Of a DNA stretch of 64,000 nt, positions 15,574 through 24,368 are shown piece by piece. The stretch is from Sulfoacidibacillus ferrooxidans (lineage in GTDB: Bacteria > Bacillota > Bacilli > Alicyclobacillales > SLC66). The notes under the pieces were generated by a model. That model saw nothing but the letters and a program-made list of their open reading frames with translations, made no database searches and had not been told where the DNA came from. The stretch covers positions 1 to 64,000 of the forward strand of contig NZ_JALBUF010000007.1 in assembly GCF_022606465.1 (NCBI RefSeq), given 5' to 3'. The position numbers and the translations under genes were made by a program. Each line of letters opens with the position of its first letter. The first letter of the stretch is position 1.

Positions 15574-16905
15574 ATGACGCAGTTATGGGGAATTAGCCTC
15601 ATTCTGTGTGGTGTTGGACTATGGCTACACAATGATTCGGCTTTAATTATTGGCAGTGGTTTATTCACTGTTAGTTGGTTTACTATAATTGATGAAGTAC
15701 AGGGGTCTCCAGTGATTACATGGAGTAAACGTTGTCTATATAAGTGGAGCATACAGTGGAAGTTGCGTAAACTGATTCATGAACATGAAGAGATTGTTGG
15801 GTTGTGTCGTCGTTTTGCACAAAAGTACCCAAGATATCTTCGTGTGCCGTATCAATTTGGCGAGTCCAATGAAGTTCGTTTAGCTAAACTTCCCATCGTA
15901 TATGCACACCATGTGTCAATCAAAGAATTCCCAGCTCCATGGAATGATCTTGCAGTCGTTGCTAAACGACAGATAGGATTTTCGGTTGATGTATTATTAC
16001 TTGTACTGATAGCAAATCGCGAAGTATGTAAGTTCTACAGAAGTCGCATAGAAATAGAAGTACTACAAAAAAAACAACTAGAAACGGCCGAAGATTTTGC
16101 ATCTGCATGTCTGCGTTTTTCTATATGGGAACGGGAGTGCGAAAGAGAAAATGGCGCACCGACATTTCTATATCGAGAGTTGTTTGCTACTCTTTTGGAA
16201 GAATTTTGGTCGGTGCAACAAATGAGGCAATTTGTTAAAGCTACTCGTTTAACTCCTGTACTAACTATCGTTAATACGGGAATTGCAATAGCTCAAGAGG
16301 CAGTTGTTAAAAATCGACGCGCAATTATTCTTGAGTCGCGGTTATTCAATAAAGAACGATCAGATGGCGTACATGAAGATGTCGACTTAGAAGTTGAGAA
16401 TGAACTATTAACAGTGGATTCATTAAATCAACTGGCCACTGAAAATATGGTTGCTTGTATCCATCTGATTCAAGAAGTGTTTATACAGGATAAAGCGTCA
16501 TTGGCCACGCGTTGTGAAGCAGAGCATGATGGTTACTTTGTCACACATACGGGCAATCAGAGAATTTTATTTCAGATCGGTGTAGCTGATGAAGATGGGA
16601 GTGTTGCTCTTTCTATTTTAGATCACGTGTACGTCCGTATGGCATTGGAACAAACTGTCCGGGCCATGGTTTTGTCGTTAGGGAAAGTAGACGCACGCTT
16701 TTTACAGTATGCAGATCAACTGGGCATATTAGTGTTACCAAGCGCAGAACTTGATCGATTATTAGCAGCGTATACAGAGCGTATGTGGCATATCGTGGAT
16801 TGGTCATTACGCACTTCTATGCGCGCACAGAAACAAGTCGATGATGATGTTGAGATTTTAAATGAAATCCCATCTGAAGGACTAGAACTTGGCCTATCTA
16901 CGTAG
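15574..16905 (+). CDS. Unrecognised membrane-anchored protein
   Basis: 443 residues, family not recognised. Two short hydrophobic segments at the N-terminus (about 5-19 and 24-40) are followed by a long soluble helical region with many charged residues. In the last 130 residues a segment (HDGYFVTHTG, ILFQIGVADEDG, LSLGKVDARFLQYADQLGILVLPSAELDRLL) has the strand-helix rhythm of an Mrr-type restriction-endonuclease-like domain. The usual D...QxK catalytic residues are not evident, so this is only a hint. GGGGGG lies 7-8 bases before the ATG. It is monocistronic, with no partner genes. Confidence 0.7.
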   Translation: MTQLWGISLILCGVGLWLHNDSALIIGSGLFTVSWFTIIDEVQGSPVITWSKRCLYKWSIQWKLRKLIHEHEEIVGLCRRFAQKYPRYLRVPYQFGESNEVRLAKLPIVYAHHVSIKEFPAPWNDLAVVAKRQIGFSVDVLLLVLIANREVCKFYRSRIEIEVLQKKQLETAEDFASACLRFSIWERECERENGAPTFLYRELFATLLEEFWSVQQMRQFVKATRLTPVLTIVNTGIAIAQEAVVKNRRAIILESRLFNKERSDGVHEDVDLEVENELLTVDSLNQLATENMVACIHLIQEVFIQDKASLATRCEAEHDGYFVTHTGNQRILFQIGVADEDGSVALSILDHVYVRMALEQTVRAMVLSLGKVDARFLQYADQLGILVLPSAELDRLLAAYTERMWHIVDWSLRTSMRAQKQVDDDVEILNEIPSEGLELGLST

Positions 16906-16973
16906 TAAAATAAAGATTATACTAATAAGAAATACACCATCGTCCTCATCTGATTGAATAAGGAGTGTATTTT

Positions 16974-17153
16974 GTGGCCGAAGGACATAAGTCTTTATCG
17001 CAAACCTCCATTAAGAGAGAAGCGGAAGAATTACTGCGTAAAACCGCACATTGCAATGAAGATCCGTTCGTCGCCATTTCTCATTCCGTCCGTGAAAAGG
17101 GCAGTGCACACAAGCTTTCTCCTCGCCTGCTCGAAGATGATGATGAGCGGTGA
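16974..17153 (+). CDS. Small hydrophilic protein, unknown
   Basis: 59 residues beginning MAEGHKSLSQ and ending LLEDDDER: highly charged, without membrane segments, one Cys. The GTG at 16974 lies 8 bases after AAGGAG (16960-16965), a convincing translation start. An upstream GTG at 16965 overlaps that ribosome site. Not recognised. The size and charge resemble small sporulation or stress proteins, but nothing specific supports a function. Confidence 0.6.
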   Translation: MAEGHKSLSQTSIKREAEELLRKTAHCNEDPFVAISHSVREKGSAHKLSPRLLEDDDER

Positions 17154-17181
17154 AAAAAATAGCAGGCAAGTTTTTGCCTGC
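17154..17181 (-). terminator. Terminator for the moaD-moaE fusion gene
   Basis: GCAGGCAA (17162-17169) pairs with TTGCCTGC (17174-17181). Read on the minus strand the stem is followed by seven T residues (17155-17161), so it ends the minus-strand moa transcript. It may also stop the small gene from the other side. Confidence 0.75.
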
Positions 17182-17198
17182 ATAGTTTGTGAAATCGC

Positions 17199-17909
17199 TT
17201 ACTCATGTTTTGTTGGATCCCAAACTCCATCTGGTCCTACCCATTCTACCTCACCGTCAGCATAAAACTCTTTTTTCCAAATAGGCACAGTGCGTTTTAA
17301 AGTGGTGATAGCCTCCTCGGCAGCCCGAAATGCATCTTTACGGTGTGGTGTTGAAACACCTATCAACACGCTGATGTCTTCCAATTGTAAATCTCCCACA
17401 CGATGCCAAATAGACATTTTAGAGTCTTTAAAACGCGCTTCGCTATCATTGACAATCTGCTGCATTTGTCGAATAGCCATCTCGTCATACGCCTCATATT
17501 GTAAGTACTTTGTTTGCCGACCTTTTGTAAATTCTCGTACAGTCCCTGCAAAAACAACAACTGCACCCGCTTCTTTACGCACGACTGCCTGATACATAGC
17601 TTCAGAAGATAATGGTTCTCGAACAATCCGCACAGTTGCATCTGCAAAAGCAGCTAACTCACCCCCGCTTACGGGTGGGATGATGGCGATGGTATCTCCT
17701 TCAAATACTACCGTCTCTGGTGTAGCATAGTCATCTCCGCGTGCAAAAAAACAGTGCTCAAGCATCTCATGTAACTGAGGTATTTTCTCTACTAATGCTT
17801 TTTTTATTTCCCTAATCGTTACTTCAGAAGAATGTTGAAATTCCACTGTAACCGAAGACGCACCTGCTTTTTCGGCGACAGCTGCAAATAACTTAACGTC
17901 AATCTTCAC
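17199..17909 (-). CDS. MoaD-MoaE fusion (molybdopterin synthase)
   Basis: 236 residues. Residues 1-83 are a MoaD ubiquitin-like sulfur carrier ending IIPPVSGG (Gly82-Gly83). Residues about 90-236 are MoaE, the large subunit (GAVVVFAGTVREFTKG, YEAYDEMA, HRVGDL, STPHRKDAF, PIWKKE). MoaD must expose its C-terminal diglycine as a thiocarboxylate to convert cPMP to molybdopterin, so an internal diglycine implies proteolytic processing, as reported for mycobacterial MoaX. It is divergent from moaC. The start has no strong alternative. Confidence 0.9.
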   Translation of the reverse strand: MKIDVKLFAAVAEKAGASSVTVEFQHSSEVTIREIKKALVEKIPQLHEMLEHCFFARGDDYATPETVVFEGDTIAIIPPVSGGELAAFADATVRIVREPLSSEAMYQAVVRKEAGAVVVFAGTVREFTKGRQTKYLQYEAYDEMAIRQMQQIVNDSEARFKDSKMSIWHRVGDLQLEDISVLIGVSTPHRKDAFRAAEEAITTLKRTVPIWKKEFYADGEVEWVGPDGVWDPTKHE

Positions 17910-18061
17910 GATCTATACCTCATTTCCAACAGCTTTTATAAGTCAAGGGACAAACTCAATCTTGTACAATGCTTCACTATGGATCATTATAACATATAGC
18001 CGATGTAACTCGATTTGCGTGTAAAACAAATCTTTCGGTACACTTATGTACGAGGTGACTT

Positions 18062-18565
18062 ATGAGTCAATCAGATGGTGATAATCAATTTGAACTTACA
18101 CATGTTAACGCGCAAGGTCGTGCACAGATGGTAGACGTGATGGGAAAAGAAGCAACGGACAGGATTGCCTTAGCAAAAGCAGATATTGAAATGTCAGAAA
18201 CCACACTTTTGCGTATTCAAGAGGGTGGAATAAAGAAGGGAGATGTGCTAGCAGTAGCTCAAATAGCTGGTATCATGGCAGCAAAAAAAACATCAGACAT
18301 TATTCCCTTATGCCATCCATTAGCATTAACCGGTATTGATCTTGAGTTTTCATATCCCAATCCAACAACGCTTCGCGTGATTTCACGTGTGCATACATTA
18401 GGCGCAACAGGCGTAGAGATGGAAGCACTGACTGCGGTTTCTGTTGCTGCACTGACTGTATATGATATGTGTAAAGCTATTGATCGAGCGATGACGATTG
18501 TTTTTATTGGCCTACTTGAAAAGAGTGGGGGGAAAAGTGGGGTATTTGTGCGAGATCATGTATGA
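18062..18565 (+). CDS. moaC: Cyclic pyranopterin monophosphate synthase MoaC
   Basis: 167 residues, standard length. Conserved IPLCHPL (near 80), [11 protein letters not shown] and YDMCKAID are all present. MoaC converts the MoaA product into cPMP, the first stable molybdenum-cofactor intermediate. GAGGTGA precedes the ATG by 6 bases. moaB follows 58 bases downstream and the MoaD-MoaE fusion gene is divergent. moaA is not in this window. Confidence 0.95.
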   Translation: MSQSDGDNQFELTHVNAQGRAQMVDVMGKEATDRIALAKADIEMSETTLLRIQEGGIKKGDVLAVAQIAGIMAAKKTSDIIPLCHPLALTGIDLEFSYPNPTTLRVISRVHTLGATGVEMEALTAVSVAALTVYDMCKAIDRAMTIVFIGLLEKSGGKSGVFVRDHV

Positions 18566-18623
18566 CCAGGATAGAGGAAGAGATGAAAGGAAAGCTACGG
18601 ATATAAACGAAGGGAGAATAACG

Positions 18624-19130
18624 ATGTCCACAAAAAGACCTGAAGACTTTTCAGTTGCCATCTTGACGATTAGTGATCGTTCGTTTCGGGGTGAACGGGA
18701 AGATCGCGGGGGACCGGCTATAGCTAAAGAGTTAGAATTCATTGGATTTCATATTGATACACAACATATTGTTCCCGATGAACAGGTGATGATTGAACAG
18801 GCTTTACGCATGTTTATCGCTAAACGCATTGCACTCATTGTAACGACAGGTGGTACAGGTCTTGGACCTCGCGATGTGACTCCTGAGGCTACGCGTAACG
18901 TGATTACAAGAGAGGTCCCAGGTATGGCGGAAGAGATGAGAAGGAAAGGTCTATTGCAAACAAAGTACTCGATCTTATCACGTTCAGTGTGTGGTATTTG
19001 TGAGGAATCCCTTATTATCAATCTTCCCGGCAATCCAGCCGGTGCTGTTGACTCGTTGCAATCCATTAGCGGGACGCTTGTACATGCTCTTAGTGTACTC
19101 ACAGGCCCTACATTCACGCACGACGCATGA
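18624..19130 (+). CDS. moaB: Molybdenum cofactor biosynthesis protein MoaB
   Basis: 168 residues, MoaB/MogA family (Bacillus MoaB is about 169). Motifs: AILTISDR, the molybdopterin-binding TTGGTGLGPRDVTPE, and INLPGNPAGAVDSL near the end. The function is adenylylation or handling of molybdopterin. I use the ATG at 18624, 6 bases after GAAGGGAGA, rather than upstream in-frame codons inside moaC. Its stop overlaps the ATGA of the following regulator frame, linking the moa genes to bkdR transcriptionally. Confidence 0.9.
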   Translation: MSTKRPEDFSVAILTISDRSFRGEREDRGGPAIAKELEFIGFHIDTQHIVPDEQVMIEQALRMFIAKRIALIVTTGGTGLGPRDVTPEATRNVITREVPGMAEEMRRKGLLQTKYSILSRSVCGICEESLIINLPGNPAGAVDSLQSISGTLVHALSVLTGPTFTHDA

Positions 19131-19144
19131 GGGGCGAACTGATT

Positions 19145-20521
19145 GTGACAAGTGAAATCCAGACATTATTAGAAGCGATTATTCATTCAACACAAGATGC
19201 TATTTCAGTCGTAGACTCAGATGGTATTGGTATCCTCATAAATCCTGCGTATACACGTCTTACGGGGTTAGAGGAAGAGCAAGTGATTGGGAAATCCGCA
19301 GATGTGGATATTGCAGAAGGCGAAAGTGTGCACTTAAAAGTACTTCAAACACGTCTTGCAGTACGTAACGTCAAAATGAAAGTCGGTCCTAAAGGTCGTG
19401 ACGTGATCGTTAATGTTGCACCAATCCTTGTGGGGGATGAACTTAAGGGAAGCGTAGCTGTAATTCATGATATTTCGGAGATGCGCGCGTTGTCTGAGGA
19501 ATTAGAAAGAGCACGTAAACGCATTAGAAAATTAGAAGCAAAGTACACATTTGAAGATATTCTGGGGACTAGTATTGCTATGACCGCTGCTGTAGAAGCT
19601 GCAAAACGAGCTGCAGAAACAAAGGCAACTGTTCTGCTACGTGGGGAGTCTGGGTGTGGAAAAGAACTGTTTGCACATGCCATACATAATGCGAGTGATC
19701 GCAAATACAACCAATTTGTTCGTGTCAATTGTGCAGCTATTGCTGAAGGGTTGCTGGAAAGTGAGCTTTTTGGATACGTTGAGGGAGCTTTTAGTGGTGC
19801 GCGAAAAGGAGGGAAGAAGGGCCTTTTTGAAGAAGCCAACGATGGATCCATCTTTCTTGATGAAATTGCAGAACTTTCCTTAAGTACTCAAGCAAAACTA
19901 CTGCGTGTTTTGCAAGAGCGTGAAATTTTGCGTGTTGGCGGTGCAATGCCAATTGCTGTAAATGTCCGTGTGATTGCGGCTACTCATGTACATTTAGAGC
20001 AAGCCATTGCACAAGGTAAGTTTCGAGAAGATCTATACTATCGTTTAAATGTGTTACCGATCATGATTCCGCCATTACGCCATCGGATAGAGGATATCCC
20101 TATACTCACACATATGATGATAGATCGATTTAATCTTGATTTTGGACGAAGTGTCAAGCGGATTAGTGAAGAAGCATTAACTCGTTTATCAGAATATGCA
20201 TGGCCAGGCAATGTACGAGAATTAGAAAATGTTATTGGTCGTGCAATGATTCAAGCTAAATATCAAGATAGTACGATAGAAAGTGCTCAAATTGATTTGC
20301 CAGAGCACTCTGTAAAAGCATCTACCCATGCAATCACTCCTTTTCCTACTATCGTTTCTCTTGAGGAAATCGTGCGAGAAGCGGAACGACATGCACTTCT
20401 TGAGGCACTTAATGAATCGAATGACAATAAGACACAAGCTGCTAAACGCTTAGGCATTTCCATTCGTACACTATATTATAAACTAGAACGCCTTGGAATT
20501 TCGGATCAATCGACCATGTAA
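19145..20521 (+). CDS. bkdR: Sigma54-dependent activator, BkdR type
   Basis: 458 residues. An N-terminal PAS domain (about 5-115: AISVVDSDGIGILINPAYTR) is followed by a short coiled coil. The AAA+ domain has Walker A GESGCGKE, the sigma54-contact loop GAFSGA and Walker B GSIFLDEI. A Fis-type helix-turn-helix closes it (NKTQAAKRLGISIRTLYYKLERL). The GTG at 19145 lies 10 bases after GAGGGG; an ATG at 19127 overlaps moaB. It stands just before a -24/-12 promoter and the branched-chain keto-acid operon, matching Bacillus BkdR. The PAS ligand, probably a branched-chain metabolite, is inferred. Confidence 0.9.
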   Translation: MTSEIQTLLEAIIHSTQDAISVVDSDGIGILINPAYTRLTGLEEEQVIGKSADVDIAEGESVHLKVLQTRLAVRNVKMKVGPKGRDVIVNVAPILVGDELKGSVAVIHDISEMRALSEELERARKRIRKLEAKYTFEDILGTSIAMTAAVEAAKRAAETKATVLLRGESGCGKELFAHAIHNASDRKYNQFVRVNCAAIAEGLLESELFGYVEGAFSGARKGGKKGLFEEANDGSIFLDEIAELSLSTQAKLLRVLQEREILRVGGAMPIAVNVRVIAATHVHLEQAIAQGKFREDLYYRLNVLPIMIPPLRHRIEDIPILTHMMIDRFNLDFGRSVKRISEEALTRLSEYAWPGNVRELENVIGRAMIQAKYQDSTIESAQIDLPEHSVKASTHAITPFPTIVSLEEIVREAERHALLEALNESNDNKTQAAKRLGISIRTLYYKLERLGISDQSTM

Positions 20522-20582
20522 TGCATGGAACATGATAAAAATGGTAAAGGTGAATACGAGTATATAGCGCAATATTATTAAT

Positions 20583-20636
20583 GCGTGCAAATAATTTCAT
20601 GCAATAATTTGCATGACAACGCAATGTATTGCACGC
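20583..20636 (+). promoter_or_regulatory. Nested inverted repeats, likely BkdR activator sites
   Basis: The outer arms GCGTGCAA (20583-20590) and TTGCACGC (20629-20636) enclose CATGCAA-TAAT-TTGCATG (20598-20615) and GCAATGTATTGC (20621-20632). All share a TGCAA half-site. They lie 75-125 bases upstream of the -24 element, where enhancer-binding proteins usually sit. Confidence 0.7.
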
Positions 20637-20708
20637 TTTTAATGATTGTTTAGGAAAAACCGTAGAATATTCATGACATCATGCATGATTCTATCTGTCT
20701 AATTAGCA

Positions 20709-20724
20709 TGGCAAGAATCTTGCT
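20709..20724 (+). promoter_or_regulatory. Sigma54 (-24/-12) promoter of the bkd operon
   Basis: TGGCAAGAATCTTGCT matches the sigma54 consensus TGGCAC-N5-TTGC(A/T), with GG at 20710-20711 and GC at 20722-20723 at the required spacing. It lies about 50 bases before the bcd start. The neighbouring activator gene supports it. Confidence 0.88.
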
Positions 20725-20775
20725 ATATACTACGTGAGACGATGAGGATTCATGCATACTTAGGGGGATTATATA

Positions 20776-21870
20776 ATGGCAGTTTTCGAGACACTTGAAC
20801 AATATGATTATGAACAACTTGTCTTTTGCCAAGAGCGTACTTCTGGCTTAAAAGCAATTATTGCGATTCATGATACAACACTTGGACCTGCATTAGGTGG
20901 ATGCAGAATGTGGTCATATGAAAACGAAGAGGCTGCCATTACAGATGCTCTTCGCCTAGCACGGGGCATGACATATAAGGCTGCTGCTGCAGGTCTTAAT
21001 CTAGGCGGTGGTAAGACAGTTGTCATTGGTAATGCAAAGACGGATAAAAGTGAAGCATTATTTCGGGCACTAGGTCGATACATTGAGAGTTTGCATGGGC
21101 GATATATCACCGCAGAAGATGTTGGAACGTCAGTCGCTGATATGGATATCATTCACCAGGAAACTCGTTATGTGACGGGCGTATCAAAAGCTTACGGAAG
21201 TTCTGGAGATCCAAGTCCGGTTACTGCACTTGGTGTATTTCGGGGCATTCAGGCTTCTGTTCGACAAGTATATGGAACGGATAGTCTTGAAGGAAAAACT
21301 GTTGCTATTCAGGGCCTTGGTAGCGTCGGTTATGATGTAGCTGCTCGTTTAAAAGCAGTGGGTGCAAATCTCATAGTCACGGATATTTCAGAAGATCGAG
21401 TGAAACAAGCGATGAGTGAGCTTGGTGCAACAGCTGTAGCTCCGCAAGATATTACCAGTGTTTCATGTGATATTTTCGCTCCTTGTGCGCTTGGCGCAGT
21501 AATTTCTGATGAAAGCATCCCTCATTTAAAGTGTCAAATCATTGCGGGATCGGCCAATAATCAGTTGGCAGAAGATCGTCACGGAGATAAATTGCATGAA
21601 TTGGGTATTTTGTACGCACCGGACTATGTGATTAATTCTGGTGGACTTATTAATGTAGCGGACGAATTGGAAGGATATCAAGCAGAGCGTGCACAGAAAA
21701 AAGTAGAAAACATCTACGATATTATGCTTGCAATTTACCGCATTTCTAAAGAACGTAACATCCCAACGTATGCAGCAGCTAATCATATGGCAGAAGCACG
21801 GATCTCTGCGATGCAACAAGTAAGAAGCACTTTTTTGCCGGTTTCTCGCTCGCTCATTCATCGCGACTAG
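20776..21870 (+). CDS. bcd: Leucine (branched-chain amino acid) dehydrogenase
   Basis: 364 residues, the length of Bacillus leucine dehydrogenase. Substrate-side motif [10 protein letters not shown], catalytic Lys in [11 protein letters not shown], the NAD-binding [10 protein letters not shown] and the closing [11 protein letters not shown] are present. It deaminates Leu/Ile/Val to 2-oxo acids using NAD. It is the first gene after the sigma54 promoter and feeds the keto-acid dehydrogenase encoded downstream. AGGGGG lies before the ATG. Confidence 0.94.
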   Translation: MAVFETLEQYDYEQLVFCQERTSGLKAIIAIHDTTLGPALGGCRMWSYENEEAAITDALRLARGMTYKAAAAGLNLGGGKTVVIGNAKTDKSEALFRALGRYIESLHGRYITAEDVGTSVADMDIIHQETRYVTGVSKAYGSSGDPSPVTALGVFRGIQASVRQVYGTDSLEGKTVAIQGLGSVGYDVAARLKAVGANLIVTDISEDRVKQAMSELGATAVAPQDITSVSCDIFAPCALGAVISDESIPHLKCQIIAGSANNQLAEDRHGDKLHELGILYAPDYVINSGGLINVADELEGYQAERAQKKVENIYDIMLAIYRISKERNIPTYAAANHMAEARISAMQQVRSTFLPVSRSLIHRD

Positions 21871-21893
21871 TAGTTAAAAAGGGGTAGGTATGC

Positions 21894-23315
21894 ATGGTTG
21901 ATTCATATGACGTCGTTGTTCTTGGCGGAGGAACAGGTGGATATGTTGCAGCCATTCGCGGCGCTCAACTTGGACTACATGTAGCAGTTGTAGAGCAAGG
22001 TAAATTGGGTGGTACGTGTCTGCACCAAGGTTGCATTCCATCCAAAGCGCTTTTGCGTTCTGCCGAATTGTATGCTGCTATGAAAGATGGCGCAACATTT
22101 GGTATTGAAGTGAGTGATTTGCATTTTGACATACAGAAGGCCATGGCTCGCAAAGACCAAGTGGTAACTCAATTGTATAAAGGGATTGAGTTCTTAATGA
22201 AAAAGAACAAGATCACTGTAATGCAAGGGTACGGTCGCATTATGGGACCATCTATTTTTTCACCGATGGCAGGTGCTGTTCGCGTAGAGCGCCCGGATGG
22301 AGATTCTGAAATTATTTCTCCAAAGGCAACAATTATTGCTACAGGATCTCAACCGCGCGCTTTGCCAGGTCTATCCTTTGATGGTCAATTCGTCATTTCA
22401 TCAGATGAGGCCTTGACGTTGTCAAGTCTTCCGTCCTCCGTGATCATTATCGGTGGTGGGGCGATTGGGGTTGAATGGGCATCGATGTTTGCTGATTTTG
22501 GAGTACAGGTGACCATTGTTGAAGCATTACCGAGAATTCTTGTTCAAGAGGATGAGGACATCTCGGCAGAGATGACGCGATTACTAAAAAAACGCAAAGT
22601 TACTGTGTTGACAGGCGCCGCGATTGATGCTACATCATATCGTGTGGAAGATGGGCATGTTGCCATCATGGCTAAAAGTGATGCAACTGAGCATTCATTG
22701 AATGCAGATCTCATTTTGGTAGCCATTGGACGGTCTCCGCGCACGGAGGATATCGGGTTAGAAGCAACGCAGATACAATTAGAACGCGGCGCTATCGTTG
22801 TGGATCAACAGATGAGGACGATTGAAAAAAATATTTATGCTATAGGCGATGTTATCGGTGGTATGCAACTTGCACACGTTGCAGCGCATGAAGGCATCAT
22901 TGCCATGGAGGCAATTGCAGGAAACACTCCAGAACCTTTGATTTATGCAAATATTGCTCGTTGCACCTATGGTCGTCCTGAAGTAGCAAGTGTCGGGTTG
23001 ACTGAAGCGCAAGCAAAGGAAAAAGGATATGCCATTAAGTCAGCAAAGTTTTCATTTAAAGCAATCGGTAAGGCATTAGTCTACGGTGAAGCAGATGGGT
23101 TTGTAAAAGTTATTGGAGATAAAGAAACGAATGATCTGCTGGGTGTTCATATGATTGGACCACACGTGACAGATTTGATTTCTGAAGCTGCACTAGCTCA
23201 TGTCCTTGATGCAACACCGTTTGAGATCGGTCATACGATTCATCCGCATCCAACACTTTCAGAAGCACTTGGGGAAGCTGCACTTGCCGTTGACGGGAAC
23301 GCTATTCACAGTTAA
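21894..23315 (+). CDS. lpdV: Dihydrolipoyl dehydrogenase (E3) of the bkd complex
   Basis: 473 residues. FAD-binding GGGTGGYVAAIRGA at the N-terminus, redox disulfide GGTCLHQGCIPSK, NAD-binding GGGAIGVEWASMF, and the C-terminal catalytic HPHPTLSEA are all present. It reoxidises the lipoyl group of E2 with NAD. It lies 23 bases after bcd and 18 before the E1-alpha gene, so it is the complex-specific E3. Confidence 0.94.
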   Translation: MVDSYDVVVLGGGTGGYVAAIRGAQLGLHVAVVEQGKLGGTCLHQGCIPSKALLRSAELYAAMKDGATFGIEVSDLHFDIQKAMARKDQVVTQLYKGIEFLMKKNKITVMQGYGRIMGPSIFSPMAGAVRVERPDGDSEIISPKATIIATGSQPRALPGLSFDGQFVISSDEALTLSSLPSSVIIIGGGAIGVEWASMFADFGVQVTIVEALPRILVQEDEDISAEMTRLLKKRKVTVLTGAAIDATSYRVEDGHVAIMAKSDATEHSLNADLILVAIGRSPRTEDIGLEATQIQLERGAIVVDQQMRTIEKNIYAIGDVIGGMQLAHVAAHEGIIAMEAIAGNTPEPLIYANIARCTYGRPEVASVGLTEAQAKEKGYAIKSAKFSFKAIGKALVYGEADGFVKVIGDKETNDLLGVHMIGPHVTDLISEAALAHVLDATPFEIGHTIHPHPTLSEALGEAALAVDGNAIHS

Positions 23316-23333
23316 AGCGAGGAGGTCAGGACG

Positions 23334-24356
23334 ATGAAGACACAAAGTTTGGAGGGCAAAACGATGATCGCTAATCGACATGACAGTCTGAATCTAACAG
23401 ATGACGATGTCATTAAGATGTACCGTTATATGCTGTTGACACGAGGACTGGATGAGAGAATGTGGCTACTAAATCGCGCAGGCAAAGTTCCTTTTGTCGT
23501 ATCGTGTAAAGGGCAGGAAGCTGCTCAAATCGGTGCAGCTTTTGCTCTCAATCCGATGCGTGACTATGTTTTACCCTATTATCGCGATTTGGGAGTTGTA
23601 CTTGTATTTGGTCAAACCGCTAAAGATGTGATGCTAAGTGCATTTGCGAAAGAGGAAGATCCAAACAGTGGCGGCCGTCAAATGCCCGGTCATTTTGGAT
23701 CTCGTGAGCACCATATTGTCAGTGGATCCAGTCCAGTTTCTACCCAAATTCCGCATGCCGTAGGCATTGCGCTTGCCGCACGGATGAAGGGAGACAGACT
23801 TGTAGCTTATACATCATTTGGTGAAGGGTCTAGCAATCAAGGCGATTTCCATGAAGCTGCCAATTTTGCTGGTGTTCATCGTCTGCCTGTCGTGTTTTTC
23901 TGTGAAAATAATAAGTACGCCATTTCAGTGCCGCTGAGCAAAGAATTAGCTTGTGAACGCGTATCTGATCGCGCCATTGGCTATGGATTCCCTGGTGTAA
24001 CCATTGATGGTAATGATCCGCTTGCTGTTTATGCAGCCATGAAAGAAGCTGTAGCACGTGGGTTAGATGGGCAAGGACCGACATTAATCGAAGCGATGAT
24101 GGATCGACTCAACCCTCATTCGAGTGATGACGACGATCGCACATATCGTTCAAAAGACGAGCTAGACGAGGCTAAACGTCATGATCCAATCATTAGTTTT
24201 CGGGATTATTTGCTTGAGTGTGGTGTGTTAACGCAAGCAAGTGAACAAGCATTGCGTGATGAAGTGACGGCAGACATTAATGCGGCAACCGCATATGCGG
24301 AAAAGGCCCCGTATCCTCAACCTGAGCAAGCACTGCGCTATGTTTTTGCAGAATAG
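23334..24356 (+). CDS. bkdAA: Branched-chain 2-oxo acid dehydrogenase E1 alpha
   Basis: 340 residues, thiamine-diphosphate-dependent E1 alpha. The TDP motif region GEGSSNQGDFHEAANFA and ENNKYAISVP are visible; LNPHSSDDDDRTYR is the phosphorylation-loop-like segment typical of branched-chain E1 alpha. GAGGAGGT precedes the ATG at 23334; an in-frame ATG at 23364 is an alternative. It works with the E1 beta encoded 12 bases downstream. Confidence 0.93.
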   Translation: MKTQSLEGKTMIANRHDSLNLTDDDVIKMYRYMLLTRGLDERMWLLNRAGKVPFVVSCKGQEAAQIGAAFALNPMRDYVLPYYRDLGVVLVFGQTAKDVMLSAFAKEEDPNSGGRQMPGHFGSREHHIVSGSSPVSTQIPHAVGIALAARMKGDRLVAYTSFGEGSSNQGDFHEAANFAGVHRLPVVFFCENNKYAISVPLSKELACERVSDRAIGYGFPGVTIDGNDPLAVYAAMKEAVARGLDGQGPTLIEAMMDRLNPHSSDDDDRTYRSKDELDEAKRHDPIISFRDYLLECGVLTQASEQALRDEVTADINAATAYAEKAPYPQPEQALRYVFAE

Positions 24357-24368
24357 GGGGACAGCACA

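Noticed and set aside
17290-17592. Plus-strand frame antisense to the MoaD-MoaE fusion gene
   Set aside because: The minus strand carries unmistakable MoaE motifs; the antisense frame has no start signal.
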